A stretch of 64,000 nucleotides of DNA from Bin87 sp965220505 (GTDB taxonomy: Bacteria > Chloroflexota > Dehalococcoidia > Lucifugimonadales > UBA3495): contig CBDCQE010000003.1 in NCBI GenBank assembly GCA_965220505.1, positions 620,001-684,000 on the forward strand. Reading direction: 5' to 3'. Positions within the stretch are counted from its first letter, which is position 1; every line of letters starts with the position of its first letter. Below, one piece after another: positions 35,190-43,973 of this stretch. The translations under genes and the position numbers were made by a program. The notes below the pieces were generated by a model. It was not told the DNA's origin. It was given only the letters and a program-made list of their open reading frames with translations, and made no database searches.

Positions 35190-36439
35190 CAGTGGTCATC
35201 CTCGGCGAGCAGGTTCACGGCCAGCGCCTCCGCCTCGTCCAGCAGCGACGAGATCTCCTCCTCGGTCAAAGCCGCAAGGTGCTGCCTGAATCGCCGGTGC
35301 TGGTAGAGTTCAACCAGTCCATCCTGGAGTGTGGCGGGATCCTGCCTGATCTGATCGGCGGTGCGCAGCACCTCGGCCAGGAAGTCCTCTCCGGACCGCA
35401 GGGCGTTGCGGTCGATGGTCGCCGCCGTTTCGTCCTGGATGCGTTCGCACCACGAAAACGGCAGCCGGTCAGCCCATCGGTCGTTGACACCAGCCAGAAG
35501 ATCATCCGCGGCGCTGGGCTGGCGAAGGAACCTGTTAAGTTCGCCCCGGCCGGTAAGCGTGACACGAATCACCACCGACCTGCCATCTGCGCCGTCCAGC
35601 AGGTTTTGCATCGCATCGTCGATGGCATCGATCAGGTCCTGCTCGGTGTCCAGTGCGCTGATGTCCATGCTCGCCTGTTCCCAGCGCACGGTATCCGTGG
35701 GGCGGAAATCCAGGCTGATGCTTCCGCCGTCCACCTCCACCAGGTAAACGCCCCGCGCTCCCGGCTCGTTGGGGCGCCGGCCCTGGGGGTTGCCGGGATA
35801 CACCACCGTCGGAGCGCGCTCACGCATGACCTGGCGGGTGTGAACGTGCCCCAACGCCCAGTAGTCGATCCCCGACTGTGCAAGGTCGTCCAGCGAGCAA
35901 GGGGCATAAAGCGCGTGGTCGGGATTGCCGCCCACGTTGGCGTGCAGCAGCCCGATGGTAAATGCGCTCTCGTCCACCGGCCCAAGCCGGGCAACGAGAT
36001 TGTAGTACACATCCCGGGTCGGATAGCTGATGCCGTAAACCAATCCTCGCTCCGGTGCATCCGGGAAGACCGGGACTGTTTCGAATTCAGCCCCGAACCG
36101 GTGGCAACCGTCCGGATACGACAGCCGCGCTTCCCAACCATCCAGCGGGTCATGATTGCCGTGGCACACGAACGACCGGATGCCGGCGGAGTCCAGGCTG
36201 TGCAGGCCGTCGATGAAAGCCTGTTGGGCGCGAAGACTGCGGTCGGCGCCGTCGTAGATATCGCCAGCGACCAGCAGGGCATCTACGCTTTCGGATATGC
36301 AGAGATCGATAATGTTTCGGTAGGAATCGAAGGTGGACGAGTAGAGCGCCCGGGCTACATTCTCGGGCGCGGCTGCCCTGATACCCCTGAACGGGCTGTC
36401 CAAATGGAGATCAGCGGCGTGAACAAAGCGGAGAGTCAT
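35189..36439 (-). CDS. YhaO-like SbcD/Mre11-type metallophosphoesterase
   Basis: 416 residues from ATG 36439; a GTG four codons upstream is possible. Calcineurin-like phosphoesterase motifs are in order: FVHAADLHLDSPF (motif I), LLVAGDIYDGAD (motif II), FVCHGNHDPLDG (motif III), ALGHVHTRQVM (late His motif). These coordinate two metals for nuclease activity. The C-terminal third is acidic and helical, a probable cap binding the ATPase. Overlap with the following YhaN-like gene indicates a two-gene operon. Its upstream region (36440-36662) is shared with the ribbon-helix-helix remnant on the other strand. Confidence 0.85.
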   Translation of the reverse strand: MTLRFVHAADLHLDSPFRGIRAAAPENVARALYSSTFDSYRNIIDLCISESVDALLVAGDIYDGADRSLRAQQAFIDGLHSLDSAGIRSFVCHGNHDPLDGWEARLSYPDGCHRFGAEFETVPVFPDAPERGLVYGISYPTRDVYYNLVARLGPVDESAFTIGLLHANVGGNPDHALYAPCSLDDLAQSGIDYWALGHVHTRQVMRERAPTVVYPGNPQGRRPNEPGARGVYLVEVDGGSISLDFRPTDTVRWEQASMDISALDTEQDLIDAIDDAMQNLLDGADGRSVVIRVTLTGRGELNRFLRQPSAADDLLAGVNDRWADRLPFSWCERIQDETAATIDRNALRSGEDFLAEVLRTADQIRQDPATLQDGLVELYQHRRFRQHLAALTEEEISSLLDEAEALAVNLLAEDDH

Positions 36440-36662
36440 ATCGGAACGCACATCCCATCTTCATCGGGTTTTACCCCAGCGCTCGTGAGGGTCGGCACAA
36501 TGTACGTTCGCCGCCCTGCAAGGTCAACCGCTGGACGTCACCGCGTGCCTCACAACGTGGTTGATCTGCCATCACCATGGGACGCCATTTGCATCGCGCT
36601 GTTCAGCAAGCCTAGACCTAACTTCGCAGCCGACACCACAATGGAACGACCCTGAATCGGGA

Positions 36663-36899
36663 ATGAGATTAATGGTCACCGCAAAGGAGCAGTTCAGGGG
36701 GTGCCTGTCCCGTGAACTGCTGGCCTCGATACGGGAGATAGCCCGCGTGGAAGGTCGTGCTTTCGAGCCAACGCTCGAAGATGCGATGCGACTCTACGTT
36801 GAATGCTAGACCGTTAACGAGGTACAGACCGACGCGATCGCTCGTTTCCGGACCGGTTTGGAGCGCAACCGTCGCCTGTACGAGTTGCTGGCCCAATGA
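36663..36899 (+). pseudogene. Ribbon-helix-helix antitoxin-like gene with an internal TAG
   Basis: The frame from ATG 36663 reads MRLMVTAKEQFRGCLSREL, then EGRAFEPTLEDAMRLYVEC, and meets TAG at 36807-36809. Continuing in the same frame gives TVNEVQTDAIARFRTGLE and RNRRLYELLAQ before TGA at 36897. The tail is the expected ending of this antitoxin-like family, so the TAG is a nonsense mutation. An ATG at 36896 overlaps that TGA and opens MTRRFIPADTVSAI, perhaps the stub of the partner toxin. The stub's continuation runs into the vapC region and looks lost. Confidence 0.45.
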
Positions 36900-36958
36900 C
36901 GCGCCGGTTCATCCCAGCAGATACTGTTTCCGCGATACGCGGGCTTTTTGGGCAGCAC

Positions 36959-37357
36959 TCATCGGGCTGCATCCACGCATCGCAGCTGACCGGACCAATC
37001 CAGGATGCGGCGGTCGGCGGTGACCAGTTGGTGCCCGTCCATAGAGGTGGCGACGATGATTCGGTCGGCCGGATCGGCGTGGAAATCGGGAAGTTCGTTG
37101 GCGCGGATGCCGATCACGCCGTCCACGGGGATCTCGATCAGGCCCTGGCCGAGGAGCTCGCGACGCCATGCGTTGACGTTTTCTGGAAAGTCCAGACGAT
37201 CTTTGGCACGCAGCATCGCCACTTCCCAGAACGTCATCGCAGATACGGCGAGATCACCGTCCCGCAGCGCGCTGTCGATGGTTGCTCTGGCGTTGGGTCC
37301 CAAGCGGTCGTCACCGGTCCAAAGCCACACCAAGGCATGGGTGTCCGCGATGGTCAT
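36959..37357 (-). CDS. vapC: VapC-type PIN-domain toxin
   Basis: 132 residues, full length for VapC. PIN-domain landmarks: ADTHALVWLW (first Asp), SAMTFWEVAML (Glu), HADPADRIIVATS (Asp pair) and LVTADRRILDW (last Asp). Its ATG overlaps the stop of the upstream antitoxin gene by 4 nt. VapC toxins are ribonucleases that cut tRNA or rRNA when the antitoxin is degraded. The pair looks intact and lies at the edge of the defence island. Confidence 0.88.
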   Translation of the reverse strand: MTIADTHALVWLWTGDDRLGPNARATIDSALRDGDLAVSAMTFWEVAMLRAKDRLDFPENVNAWRRELLGQGLIEIPVDGVIGIRANELPDFHADPADRIIVATSMDGHQLVTADRRILDWSGQLRCVDAAR

Positions 37358-37635
37358 GGATCAATCACCCGGTCCGGGTCACACTGGGCTTCCCATTCGA
37401 CGTCTATGGGCGAGATGATGTCGCCGAGGATTTTCATCCGTCCTCGGCCGGCGCCAAATAAGGTCTTGGGCCGCTCGTGAAAGGCGGTCAGCTTGGCGAC
37501 GGGCTTGCCGTTTTTGGTGATGACGATCTCGCCGCCGTTCTCGGCTACCTCGTCCATCAGGCCCAGGCACTTGGCCTTGAACTCGGATGCCTTCATCGTC
37601 CGGCTCCGGGCGCCGCCGCCGCTGTGGGTGGTCAT
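37354..37635 (-). CDS. Phd/YefM-type antitoxin
   Basis: 93 residues. The Phd/YefM core is MKASEFKAKCLGLMDEVAENG followed by IVITKNGKPVAKL, the DNA-binding fold. The C-terminal acidic tail (DIISPIDVEWEAQCDPD) would thread into the PIN toxin. ATG 37635 has AGGAG 8 nt upstream and is preferred; a shorter start at 37596 (MKASEF) would also give a complete domain. Translationally coupled to vapC. Such antitoxins usually repress their own promoter. Confidence 0.85.
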   Translation of the reverse strand: MTTHSGGGARSRTMKASEFKAKCLGLMDEVAENGGEIVITKNGKPVAKLTAFHERPKTLFGAGRGRMKILGDIISPIDVEWEAQCDPDRVIDP

Positions 37636-37896
37636 GGTCGTCGCTCCTGTGGGGCGGGTGTGGCTATCGCTACTCCATTATACAGTGGTCGTAGTCATGA
37701 CAATGGTCACCAACTTCCGGCCAGGATCGGGTTGTCAACGTGACCATATCTCCGTGACCGACACGAGGCATATGTTGGGACGGGTTGTGCAGATCAGCTA
37801 TATGATGGACGGCGCTCCCCTCACGGTTCGGCGTCAACGAGATGTGCCGACTTGCGCCCCATGCGCGTGATACAAATGATGGCCGAGGGTGTTCCC

Positions 37897-38766
37897 ATGA
37901 ATAACCCAATGAAAGGCAAAATCTATCTCATAACCGGCGGCAGCGATGGCATCGGCTACGCGGCGTCCCGCGAACTGGCGCGTATGGGCGCCAGGGTGGT
38001 CATCTTGGGCCGCAACTTCGCCAAGACCGAAGCCGCCGTGCAGCAGATCATCGCCGATACGGGCAACCCGGCCGTTGAGCATCCGTTGGCCGACCTTTCG
38101 TCCCAGTGCGAGGTGCGTTGCGTCGCCGCCGAAGCGATGGCACTGGTACCCCATCGGGATCTGCTGCTCAACAATGTCGGAGCCATCTTCCTGTCCGACC
38201 GGCGCAGTGCCGACGGTATCGAGATGACCTTCGCACTGAACCACCTGAGCTACTTTTTGCTGACCCGCCTGCTGCTGGAACATCCGCGGAAAGCGCCACG
38301 GGCCCGGATCATCAACATATCCTCCTGTGCCCATGAGTCGCCGGGCAAGTTCCGGCTGGAATACCTGCCCAAGCCTTCAGGTAATGGAGGATATCCAGCC
38401 TACAAACTCTCCAAGCTCTGCAACATCCTGTTCACCTACGAGCTGGCGCGGCGCCTGGAGGGCGAGAATATCATGGCAAATGCTCTGCATCCCGGCCAGG
38501 CGCGGACCAACATCGCCCGAAACAATGGGTTGCTGGGTCGCGTGGTCAACCGCTTCATTGGAGTTTGCGGCATTGCCCCTGAAAAGGGAGCGGAGACTCC
38601 GGTGTACCTCGCCGTATCGCCCGAGGTGGAGGGTGTGACCGTCAAGTATTTCGTGGACTGCCGCCCAGTGCCGTCTTCCAGCATCAGCTACGATCCAGAA
38701 CTGGCTGCCAGGCTGTGGGATACGAGCGCGTCCCTCACCGCCGCTGGTGATCCGCCAGCCCGCTGA
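37897..38766 (+). CDS. Short-chain dehydrogenase/reductase
   Basis: 289 residues from ATG 37897 (GAGGGTG upstream), chosen over an in-frame start at 37852. Rossmann motif TGGSDGIG lies near the N-terminus, followed by NNVG, INISS with the catalytic Ser, and AYKLSK with the YxxxK pair. The sequence is of the retinol-dehydrogenase/WWOX-like classical SDR type (FALNHLSYFLLTRLLL, ANALHPGQARTNI). It would oxidise or reduce an alcohol/carbonyl with NAD(P)(H); the substrate is unknown. Single gene, no operon partner. Confidence 0.85.
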   Translation: MNNPMKGKIYLITGGSDGIGYAASRELARMGARVVILGRNFAKTEAAVQQIIADTGNPAVEHPLADLSSQCEVRCVAAEAMALVPHRDLLLNNVGAIFLSDRRSADGIEMTFALNHLSYFLLTRLLLEHPRKAPRARIINISSCAHESPGKFRLEYLPKPSGNGGYPAYKLSKLCNILFTYELARRLEGENIMANALHPGQARTNIARNNGLLGRVVNRFIGVCGIAPEKGAETPVYLAVSPEVEGVTVKYFVDCRPVPSSSISYDPELAARLWDTSASLTAAGDPPAR

Positions 38767-38944
38767 GCGGTTAGGTTTGGGCCTGACCCGCTGACGACGC
38801 GCCCGGGCCAGAGAACCGACTTTCCTGCCAGATCATTCGGTCCCCCGCCACACTGACCCGACGCCCTAGGCTTGACCTGTATTGTGGATGACGCCTGAGC
38901 CCTCCGGCCATTTCCTGTCGTTAGCGGTCAAGAAGGCCCACTGG

Positions 38945-39081
38945 CTCATGCGTACCCGGTTTCACTCGAAGTGTCATTGCGAGCGAAGCGCGGCAATCTC
39001 GGCAGGGAGACAGACCCGGAAACCGTAACGAGATCGCCACGTCGCTGCGCTCCTCGCGATGACGAACTGGGTACGTGTGAG
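38945..39081. repeat. MITE-like repeat, copy 1
   Basis: A 137-bp element with imperfect terminal inverted repeats: left CTCATGCGTACCCGGTT, right (complement) CTCACACGTACCCAGTT. An inner inverted pair is built on TCATTGCGAGCGAAGCG (38974-38990) and its near-complement ending CGCGATGA (to 39062). There is no coding capacity. The second copy at 43799 shares both tips and the inner arms at about two-thirds identity by eye. The inner palindrome resembles the widespread GTCATTGCGAGC intergenic repeat. Confidence 0.7.
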
Positions 39082-39129
39082 GGCCCACTGGTGGCGCCCG
39101 AGCGGGCAGGCGGCGGAGCTTGTCGTGCC

Positions 39130-39811
39130 GTCAGATCGTCCCGGGGTTACTGCGGCTGCAGATCTCGCGACTGGAACTGGAACCACCGGACGTATCCGTC
39201 GTCTACCAACTGCTTACGGTGTGGTCGTTCTCGAGGCTTGCGACTACGGGCACGGCGGTCATGCCCGTGAACCGCCCAATGAGTTCGGCGTTCCGGACAG
39301 CACGCTGGGTATCGCGTTCGTCGGCAGTGTAGGATGCCTTGACCGCCATGAACAGTTGGTTGCCGTCCTGGTCTTGAACCTTCGCGACCAGGTCGGTCAC
39401 GTAGAAGCTGCGCCGGACGCCGGCGGGAATGTCATTGGCCGTGGACCCGCGCGGCATGTCTCGCACGTCGTTACCGTTGAGTTGCTGGGTGATTTCGTAG
39501 CCCAACTGCTCGGCGATATCGTCGGCCATCTCGCGTGCGATGCAGCCGGCCACGTGGCCCTTGAGGTCGCCCAGGTCGTCGGTGATGCGCTGCAGACGAC
39601 GGTCCACGCTGGCATTGGTCTCCGCCTGCCGCGCGTTGAACTGCTCCTGCCGCTCGATGAAGCCCGTCACGTAGGTGGCGAATTGGGCGAAGCTCTCGGG
39701 CAACCGCACCAGTTTTGCGGGGAGGACCAGGCTGCGGACTTGAGAGAGGAATGCCGGGTCGTCCTGCAGCGTCTGGAGCAGGCGTGCTTTATCCTGTTGG
39801 CTCATCGTCAT
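39130..39811 (-). pseudogene. Coiled-coil / PD-(D/E)XK-like protein with a C-terminal frameshift
   Basis: ATG 39811 follows GGAG by 8 nt and the frame runs 202 residues to TAG at 39203. The N-terminal half is helical (FAQFATYVTGFIERQEQ, coiled coil with RLQRITDDLGDLKGHVAG). The C-terminal half looks like a degraded or divergent PD-(D/E)XK fold (DLVAKVQDQDGNQLFMAV, RDTQRAVRNAELIGRFTG). In a shifted frame just past 39210 the sequence reads QLVDDGYVRWFQFQSRDLQPQ then TAA. That is the natural ending of the domain, so a one-base indel near 39210 truncates about 18 residues. It may be real damage or a sequencing error. Confidence 0.6.
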
Positions 39812-40071
39812 GGTTCTGCTCCGCTCACGGCTTTGATTTTATTACTCTGCCCGACCGAGCACGGAGAACGAAGGAGCGACGTCATGCTGCTGTTCATAAG
39901 TCCGTGGTCCGCACGACAGCACCTTCCCCGGCATCACCGCAACCAACCGCTACCACATGAAATCCACTTTCTACGCCGCGCACCTCCTGGAGTTCATCGC
40001 CAGGGTCGAAGCCCAACAGACTTCAGCCCCGGCCTGACCGTACCCATTGCAGACCAAAACAGAGGAACAGG

Positions 40072-40262
40072 ATGGGAACCTTCAGACTCCTACACTGGCG
40101 ATGACGGCCAGTCCCACATCGAGACTATCGACCTGGACCAGGCGCTCGATTGGAAGAGTGCCCGGGATGTCACCACCGTCAGCTTCGGCGAATCTCCCTC
40201 CGGTCGCTTCTCCGACTGGCACACGACATCGCCAGCTTGTCACAGTCCTGTATCAGTCTTGA
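40072..40262 (+). pseudogene. Decayed cupin-domain gene
   Basis: Starts at ATG 40072 with AGAGGAACAGG upstream: MGTFRL, then after a one-base shift near 40086 YTGDDGQSHIETIDL and FGESPSGRFSDWHT. After another shift near 40225 it gives RQLVTVLYQS and a stop. This order is that of small cupin proteins (YTGDDG...GxFxDWH...RQxVxVLSG). The metal-binding second half is absent. The 607-aa gene on the opposite strand ends at 40253, inside this remnant. Two frameshifts and truncation make it non-functional. Confidence 0.6.
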
Positions 40263-42076
40263 GAGCGCATTCCAGCAGGACTCGCCCCCAAAGCCGCGCA
40301 GAGCCTCGATATGAGGCCTGGCGAAGCCTGACAGCCCACCGCAATAGTCCACAGTTGCTGGGTACTATCTCGAACCTCGTCGTAAGATTCTTCGACGGAA
40401 TCGTGTGCCGCAGCCCCGCGCATTTTCCAAGACTGGCGCAAGGTGGTGGCGCAGTTGGCCAATGAACTAAAGTCCACGTACGGGAAGGCAAGTTTTAACG
40501 CCGTTGCTAGTTCAGCATAGTCTCCATCCTGCTGAGATGGTAGGCTGCTCAGGATGTCAGCCCAGATGCTGAGTTGCAAATGGTCGATTTCTTCCAAAGT
40601 CACAGAGCGGCGGCGGTTCTTTCGACCTGGAATGGATATTTTCAGATCTGGCGAGCGTTCTGTCAGCTTGTCTCTGACCAACCCTTTGAACACCGCTTCG
40701 ATCGCTTTTACGGTCGCGACGCGCGCGTCGTCGGGCCGCCCCTGTCGGCTGGCCAGCCAAGCTCCAATCATATGCTCTATGCAGGAAACAGGGAAAACGT
40801 TCAGCATCTCCTTCCCTACGGCATCTGCGATGGCATCCCTGGCGGCATCCTCGGTGGGTATGGCGTCCCTCAGGTCCGACAAGCGATGGTTTGATTCCTC
40901 CTGAAACCGCAATGCGCGTAGTGCGCTCGCGGAGGCTATCTGTTGGAGGTCATCCAGTTGTGCGCTAATCGTCTCAAAGGTGGGACTGCCCGTGTCGCCG
41001 ACCGCCTCAATGTGAGCATCGCAGTATCCGACCCGCATCGCCCAGTACAAGTCGCTCTCAGGGCTCAAGTGTGCCGGTTGCCTGGAGTTCCACGGTCGTG
41101 AACTCTTGTACTCGAGATCTGCTGTTTCGTAGAGGGACATGCAGGTCTCCCTATGATCCGACCAGTTGCCCGTCGGTTCCGCCAATAGCGTCACTGCCGG
41201 CCACCCCTGCACCCAATCCGAACCGGTCAACTCGTGCCGGAGCGCGTGGTTCAGGTGAGGATGATTGATGTGTAACCAGCCGACTATCTTGCCATAGAAC
41301 CAGGCCCAGAACTCTCGGGTGTCTCTAGGGCAGTCGGACAAGGACTCGCGGTACTCGTCATCCACTTGATCGGCGTCCAAGATGAACGAATGCACGGTAT
41401 CCAGCAGCCGGCGGACCGCGGAGACTGGGGCGCTTGCCGTCAATTGCAGGGTCCACCGGGCCAGGTATGCCTCGGACATGGCGTTTCGATCAGTAGACGT
41501 GCTCAACGACCCGGTCATCCGCAACATTTGGAGAGCGCGCTCGTAGTCCCCGAAACCCTCGTAGAGTCGTTGAAGCAGAGGCCGGACCCTCCTGGCTCCG
41601 TACCACTCAATGTCAGCGGATAGGCGGCATTGCGTCTGTGGCGGCAGGAGGTCATACGCTTCTTCCAGATACCGCAAAGCCATGGCGGGTTCATCGACCT
41701 GCATCAGCAGGCCGGCCGCCACCCGAGCGTGAAAATAACGGCTGATCTGAGGGTTGAAAGGAATGGTCTGGTAAGGGTCATCGTCATCGTTTGGCAAGAC
41801 CGGCGGCGTGTTTGCAGTGTCCCAAACCGCCTGCAGCACGGGGTCATACGCTTCATTAGACCAGTCAATGCCTGATGGCTCATACTCTGCCTGATCGAGC
41901 CCAATGTGCACGCAGAGCGCCATGAGAACGTCCCATTCCGTATCTCCCATTTGCAGGATTTGCAGGCAGCGCGTTTCCGACGATAGGGGCTCAGAACGGT
42001 CGTCGTCTACTCTTGCCATTCGCAGACTATGTGTGGCGGTGCGCTCTCGGCGCGCCAGGCGTCTGTCGTCAGTCAA
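40253..42076 (-). CDS. Hypothetical TPR-like helical protein
   Basis: 607 residues from a TTG at 42076 with GGAGAGG upstream; an ATG at 42019 (MARVDDDRSEPLSSE) is the conservative alternative. The middle has tetratricopeptide-like helices (AALLMQ-type turns, PAMALRYLEEAYDLLPPQT, DYERALQMLRMTG). The C-terminal part (VKAIEAVFKGLVRDKLTER, then WKMRGAAAHDSVEESYDEV) resembles HEPN/Abi-C-like helical ends with a conserved R...H pattern, but I cannot confirm it. No membrane or catalytic motif is seen. Single gene, function unknown. Confidence 0.6.
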   Translation of the reverse strand: MTDDRRLARRERTATHSLRMARVDDDRSEPLSSETRCLQILQMGDTEWDVLMALCVHIGLDQAEYEPSGIDWSNEAYDPVLQAVWDTANTPPVLPNDDDDPYQTIPFNPQISRYFHARVAAGLLMQVDEPAMALRYLEEAYDLLPPQTQCRLSADIEWYGARRVRPLLQRLYEGFGDYERALQMLRMTGSLSTSTDRNAMSEAYLARWTLQLTASAPVSAVRRLLDTVHSFILDADQVDDEYRESLSDCPRDTREFWAWFYGKIVGWLHINHPHLNHALRHELTGSDWVQGWPAVTLLAEPTGNWSDHRETCMSLYETADLEYKSSRPWNSRQPAHLSPESDLYWAMRVGYCDAHIEAVGDTGSPTFETISAQLDDLQQIASASALRALRFQEESNHRLSDLRDAIPTEDAARDAIADAVGKEMLNVFPVSCIEHMIGAWLASRQGRPDDARVATVKAIEAVFKGLVRDKLTERSPDLKISIPGRKNRRRSVTLEEIDHLQLSIWADILSSLPSQQDGDYAELATALKLAFPYVDFSSLANCATTLRQSWKMRGAAAHDSVEESYDEVRDSTQQLWTIAVGCQASPGLISRLCAALGASPAGMRSQD

Positions 42077-42268
42077 TACAACCTCTCCAGCAATGGATGC
42101 CGGTGGTGGGCAAGCTCTTGGGGATCATACCGCACACTCGCTGGGGTACGATCGGTGATTTGTGCCAGCGCAGGCGATCACGGAGCCCCGAGGTCTTGGC
42201 CCGGCCAGGAATACTGTCCCACAGACCGATGATGTTGGTGGCAGGCCAAAGCGGTGCGATTGACGATG

Positions 42269-43624
42269 TCACCCAATCGGCGGCGCTTGGTTCAGCCCGG
42301 CAATGCGTTCGCACCACTGCGCCGCGCCCAGAACCCGGCCTTCCTGCGCCCACGGCCCGCCGAACTGCACCGCCATGGGCATCCCCAGTTCGCTCAGGCC
42401 CGTCGATACCACTACCGTGGGCAACCCCGCCGCCGTCCATGGAACCTGGAACGCCGCATCGCCGGTGGTGTTCAGGCCACGGGGAGCCGGCGCGGGTGCC
42501 GCCGGCGTCATCACCACATCAACCCTGGCAACCATCTCGATCAGGTCAGCCCGGAACTGTCGCCGCAGCCGCTGGGCCTTCAGGTAGGCCGATGTCGGCA
42601 TGATCATGCCCATTTCCATGCTGGCGCGGATGCTCGGTCCATAGTCGCCGGAGCGATCACGGTGATTGACCTCATGGACTGCTGCGCACTCGACACTCGA
42701 CACGATGCTCCGGAGGCTATGCACCACGGCGAAGCTGTCGGGCAATGGTATCTCCTCGACCTCGGCGCCTGCTTCCGCCAGTTGGTTGGCGATGGCCTCG
42801 GTGTGCGCCCACATCTCCGGCGTGGCATAGTCCTGGTAGTATTGCCGCACCAGCCCAATGCGCTGGGGCCGGTCGTGCTCGGCCATCTGCGCGCTGAAGT
42901 CGGGCACCGATTCTCGCAGGCCGCCAGGGTCATTGTCGTCCGCGCCGCTGAGGACGGTCAGCATCAGAGCGGCGTCGGCCACCGTACGGGTCAGGATGCC
43001 CACGTGGTCCAGCGACCAGCTCAACGGGGCCACCCCGTACCGTGAGATGCGCCCGTAGGTGGCCTTTACGCCGACGATGCCGTTGTAGCCTGCCGGCCGG
43101 CAGGTGGATCCGGCGGTCTGCGAGCCCAACGCCGCCGGAACCATCCGCGCCGCCACCGCCGCGGACGACCCGCTGCTGGAGCCGCCGGGCGTGTGCTCCA
43201 GGTTCCACGGGTTGCGCGTCGGCGAAGGGTCGCCCGAGGCAAACTCGGTGGTGACCGTCTTGCCCAGGATGATGCCACCGGCCGCCTTGATCTTGGTCAC
43301 CGATGTCGCGTCGAAGTCGGGCACAAAGTCGGCGTTCACTTTGGATCCGCAGGCGGTGAGCATGCCCTCGGTGTAGAAGATGTCCTTCAGGCCCACCGGC
43401 ACGCTGTGAATCGGCCCCAGCGGGTCGCCCCGTTGGACTTCCACTTCCCGTTGCCGCGCCGCCGACATTACGGCGTCCCGGTCAATGGTGACCCAGGCCC
43501 GCAGGTCGCCGTCCAGCGCGTCGATGCGCGCCAGCAGCGACTCCGCCAGCGACACCGGCGACAGGGTTCCTTCGCGAATCTGCGCGGCGGCTTCTGCCAC
43601 CGAAAGCTCGTGGAGTTCAGGCAT
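42269..43624 (-). CDS. Amidase signature family hydrolase
   Basis: 451 residues, full length. The amidase signature is present: catalytic Lys in VPVGLKDIF, GGSSSGSSAAVAA with the cis-Ser, and nucleophile Ser in GSQTAGSTCRPA. The family also includes GatA, but there is no gatB/C neighbour. The sequence is of the catabolic type, hydrolysing amide bonds of an unknown substrate. ATG 43624 begins MPELHELSVAEAAAQI, a normal start for the family. The gene stands alone; such amidases are abundant in Chloroflexota genomes. Confidence 0.88.
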   Translation of the reverse strand: MPELHELSVAEAAAQIREGTLSPVSLAESLLARIDALDGDLRAWVTIDRDAVMSAARQREVEVQRGDPLGPIHSVPVGLKDIFYTEGMLTACGSKVNADFVPDFDATSVTKIKAAGGIILGKTVTTEFASGDPSPTRNPWNLEHTPGGSSSGSSAAVAARMVPAALGSQTAGSTCRPAGYNGIVGVKATYGRISRYGVAPLSWSLDHVGILTRTVADAALMLTVLSGADDNDPGGLRESVPDFSAQMAEHDRPQRIGLVRQYYQDYATPEMWAHTEAIANQLAEAGAEVEEIPLPDSFAVVHSLRSIVSSVECAAVHEVNHRDRSGDYGPSIRASMEMGMIMPTSAYLKAQRLRRQFRADLIEMVARVDVVMTPAAPAPAPRGLNTTGDAAFQVPWTAAGLPTVVVSTGLSELGMPMAVQFGGPWAQEGRVLGAAQWCERIAGLNQAPPIG

Positions 43625-43798
43625 GTCTCAACCTCGTGGGCGGCGGCACTGGACGAATTGGGCGACCGCTTTCCGGCGCATATCTTGGTATTTCCGCCCC
43701 ATGATATTGCTCTGGGTGATGTCGGCGAAATCTCACCATGGGAGGTGACGAGCCGCAAGATACTCTGCTGGCGATTGGCCGTCCAGAGCCGGTCACGG

Positions 43799-43936
43799 CT
43801 CACGCGTACTCGTTTTCCATCGAACTATCATCCTGGGTGAAGCGCCGCAATCGCGTTATTGTTGCGGGCCGTGTTTCGGTTGCCGTGAACGACACGGCGC
43901 AGCGTTCCACGCGATAGCGAAATGGGAGCGTGTGAG
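43799..43936. repeat. MITE-like repeat, copy 2
   Basis: A 138-bp relative of the element at 38945. The left tip is CTCACGCGTACTCG, and the right tip ends CGTGTGAG as in copy 1. Shared interior words include GAAGCG..GCAATC and CGCGAT..CGAA..GGG. More diverged than copy 1 in its inner palindrome. It lies between the amidase and HAD genes with no coding capacity. Confidence 0.6.
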
Positions 43937-43973
43937 GTCTGCTGCCCTTAGGTGCTTTTGGTGGGGCGCCCGG

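Noticed and set aside
35192..36655. 487-residue plus-strand frame
   Set aside because: Antisense to the phosphoesterase gene, whose motifs are unambiguous.
39059..40465. 468-residue plus-strand frame
   Set aside because: It spans the antisense of the coiled-coil gene and part of the cupin remnant; only the cupin portion is protein-like.
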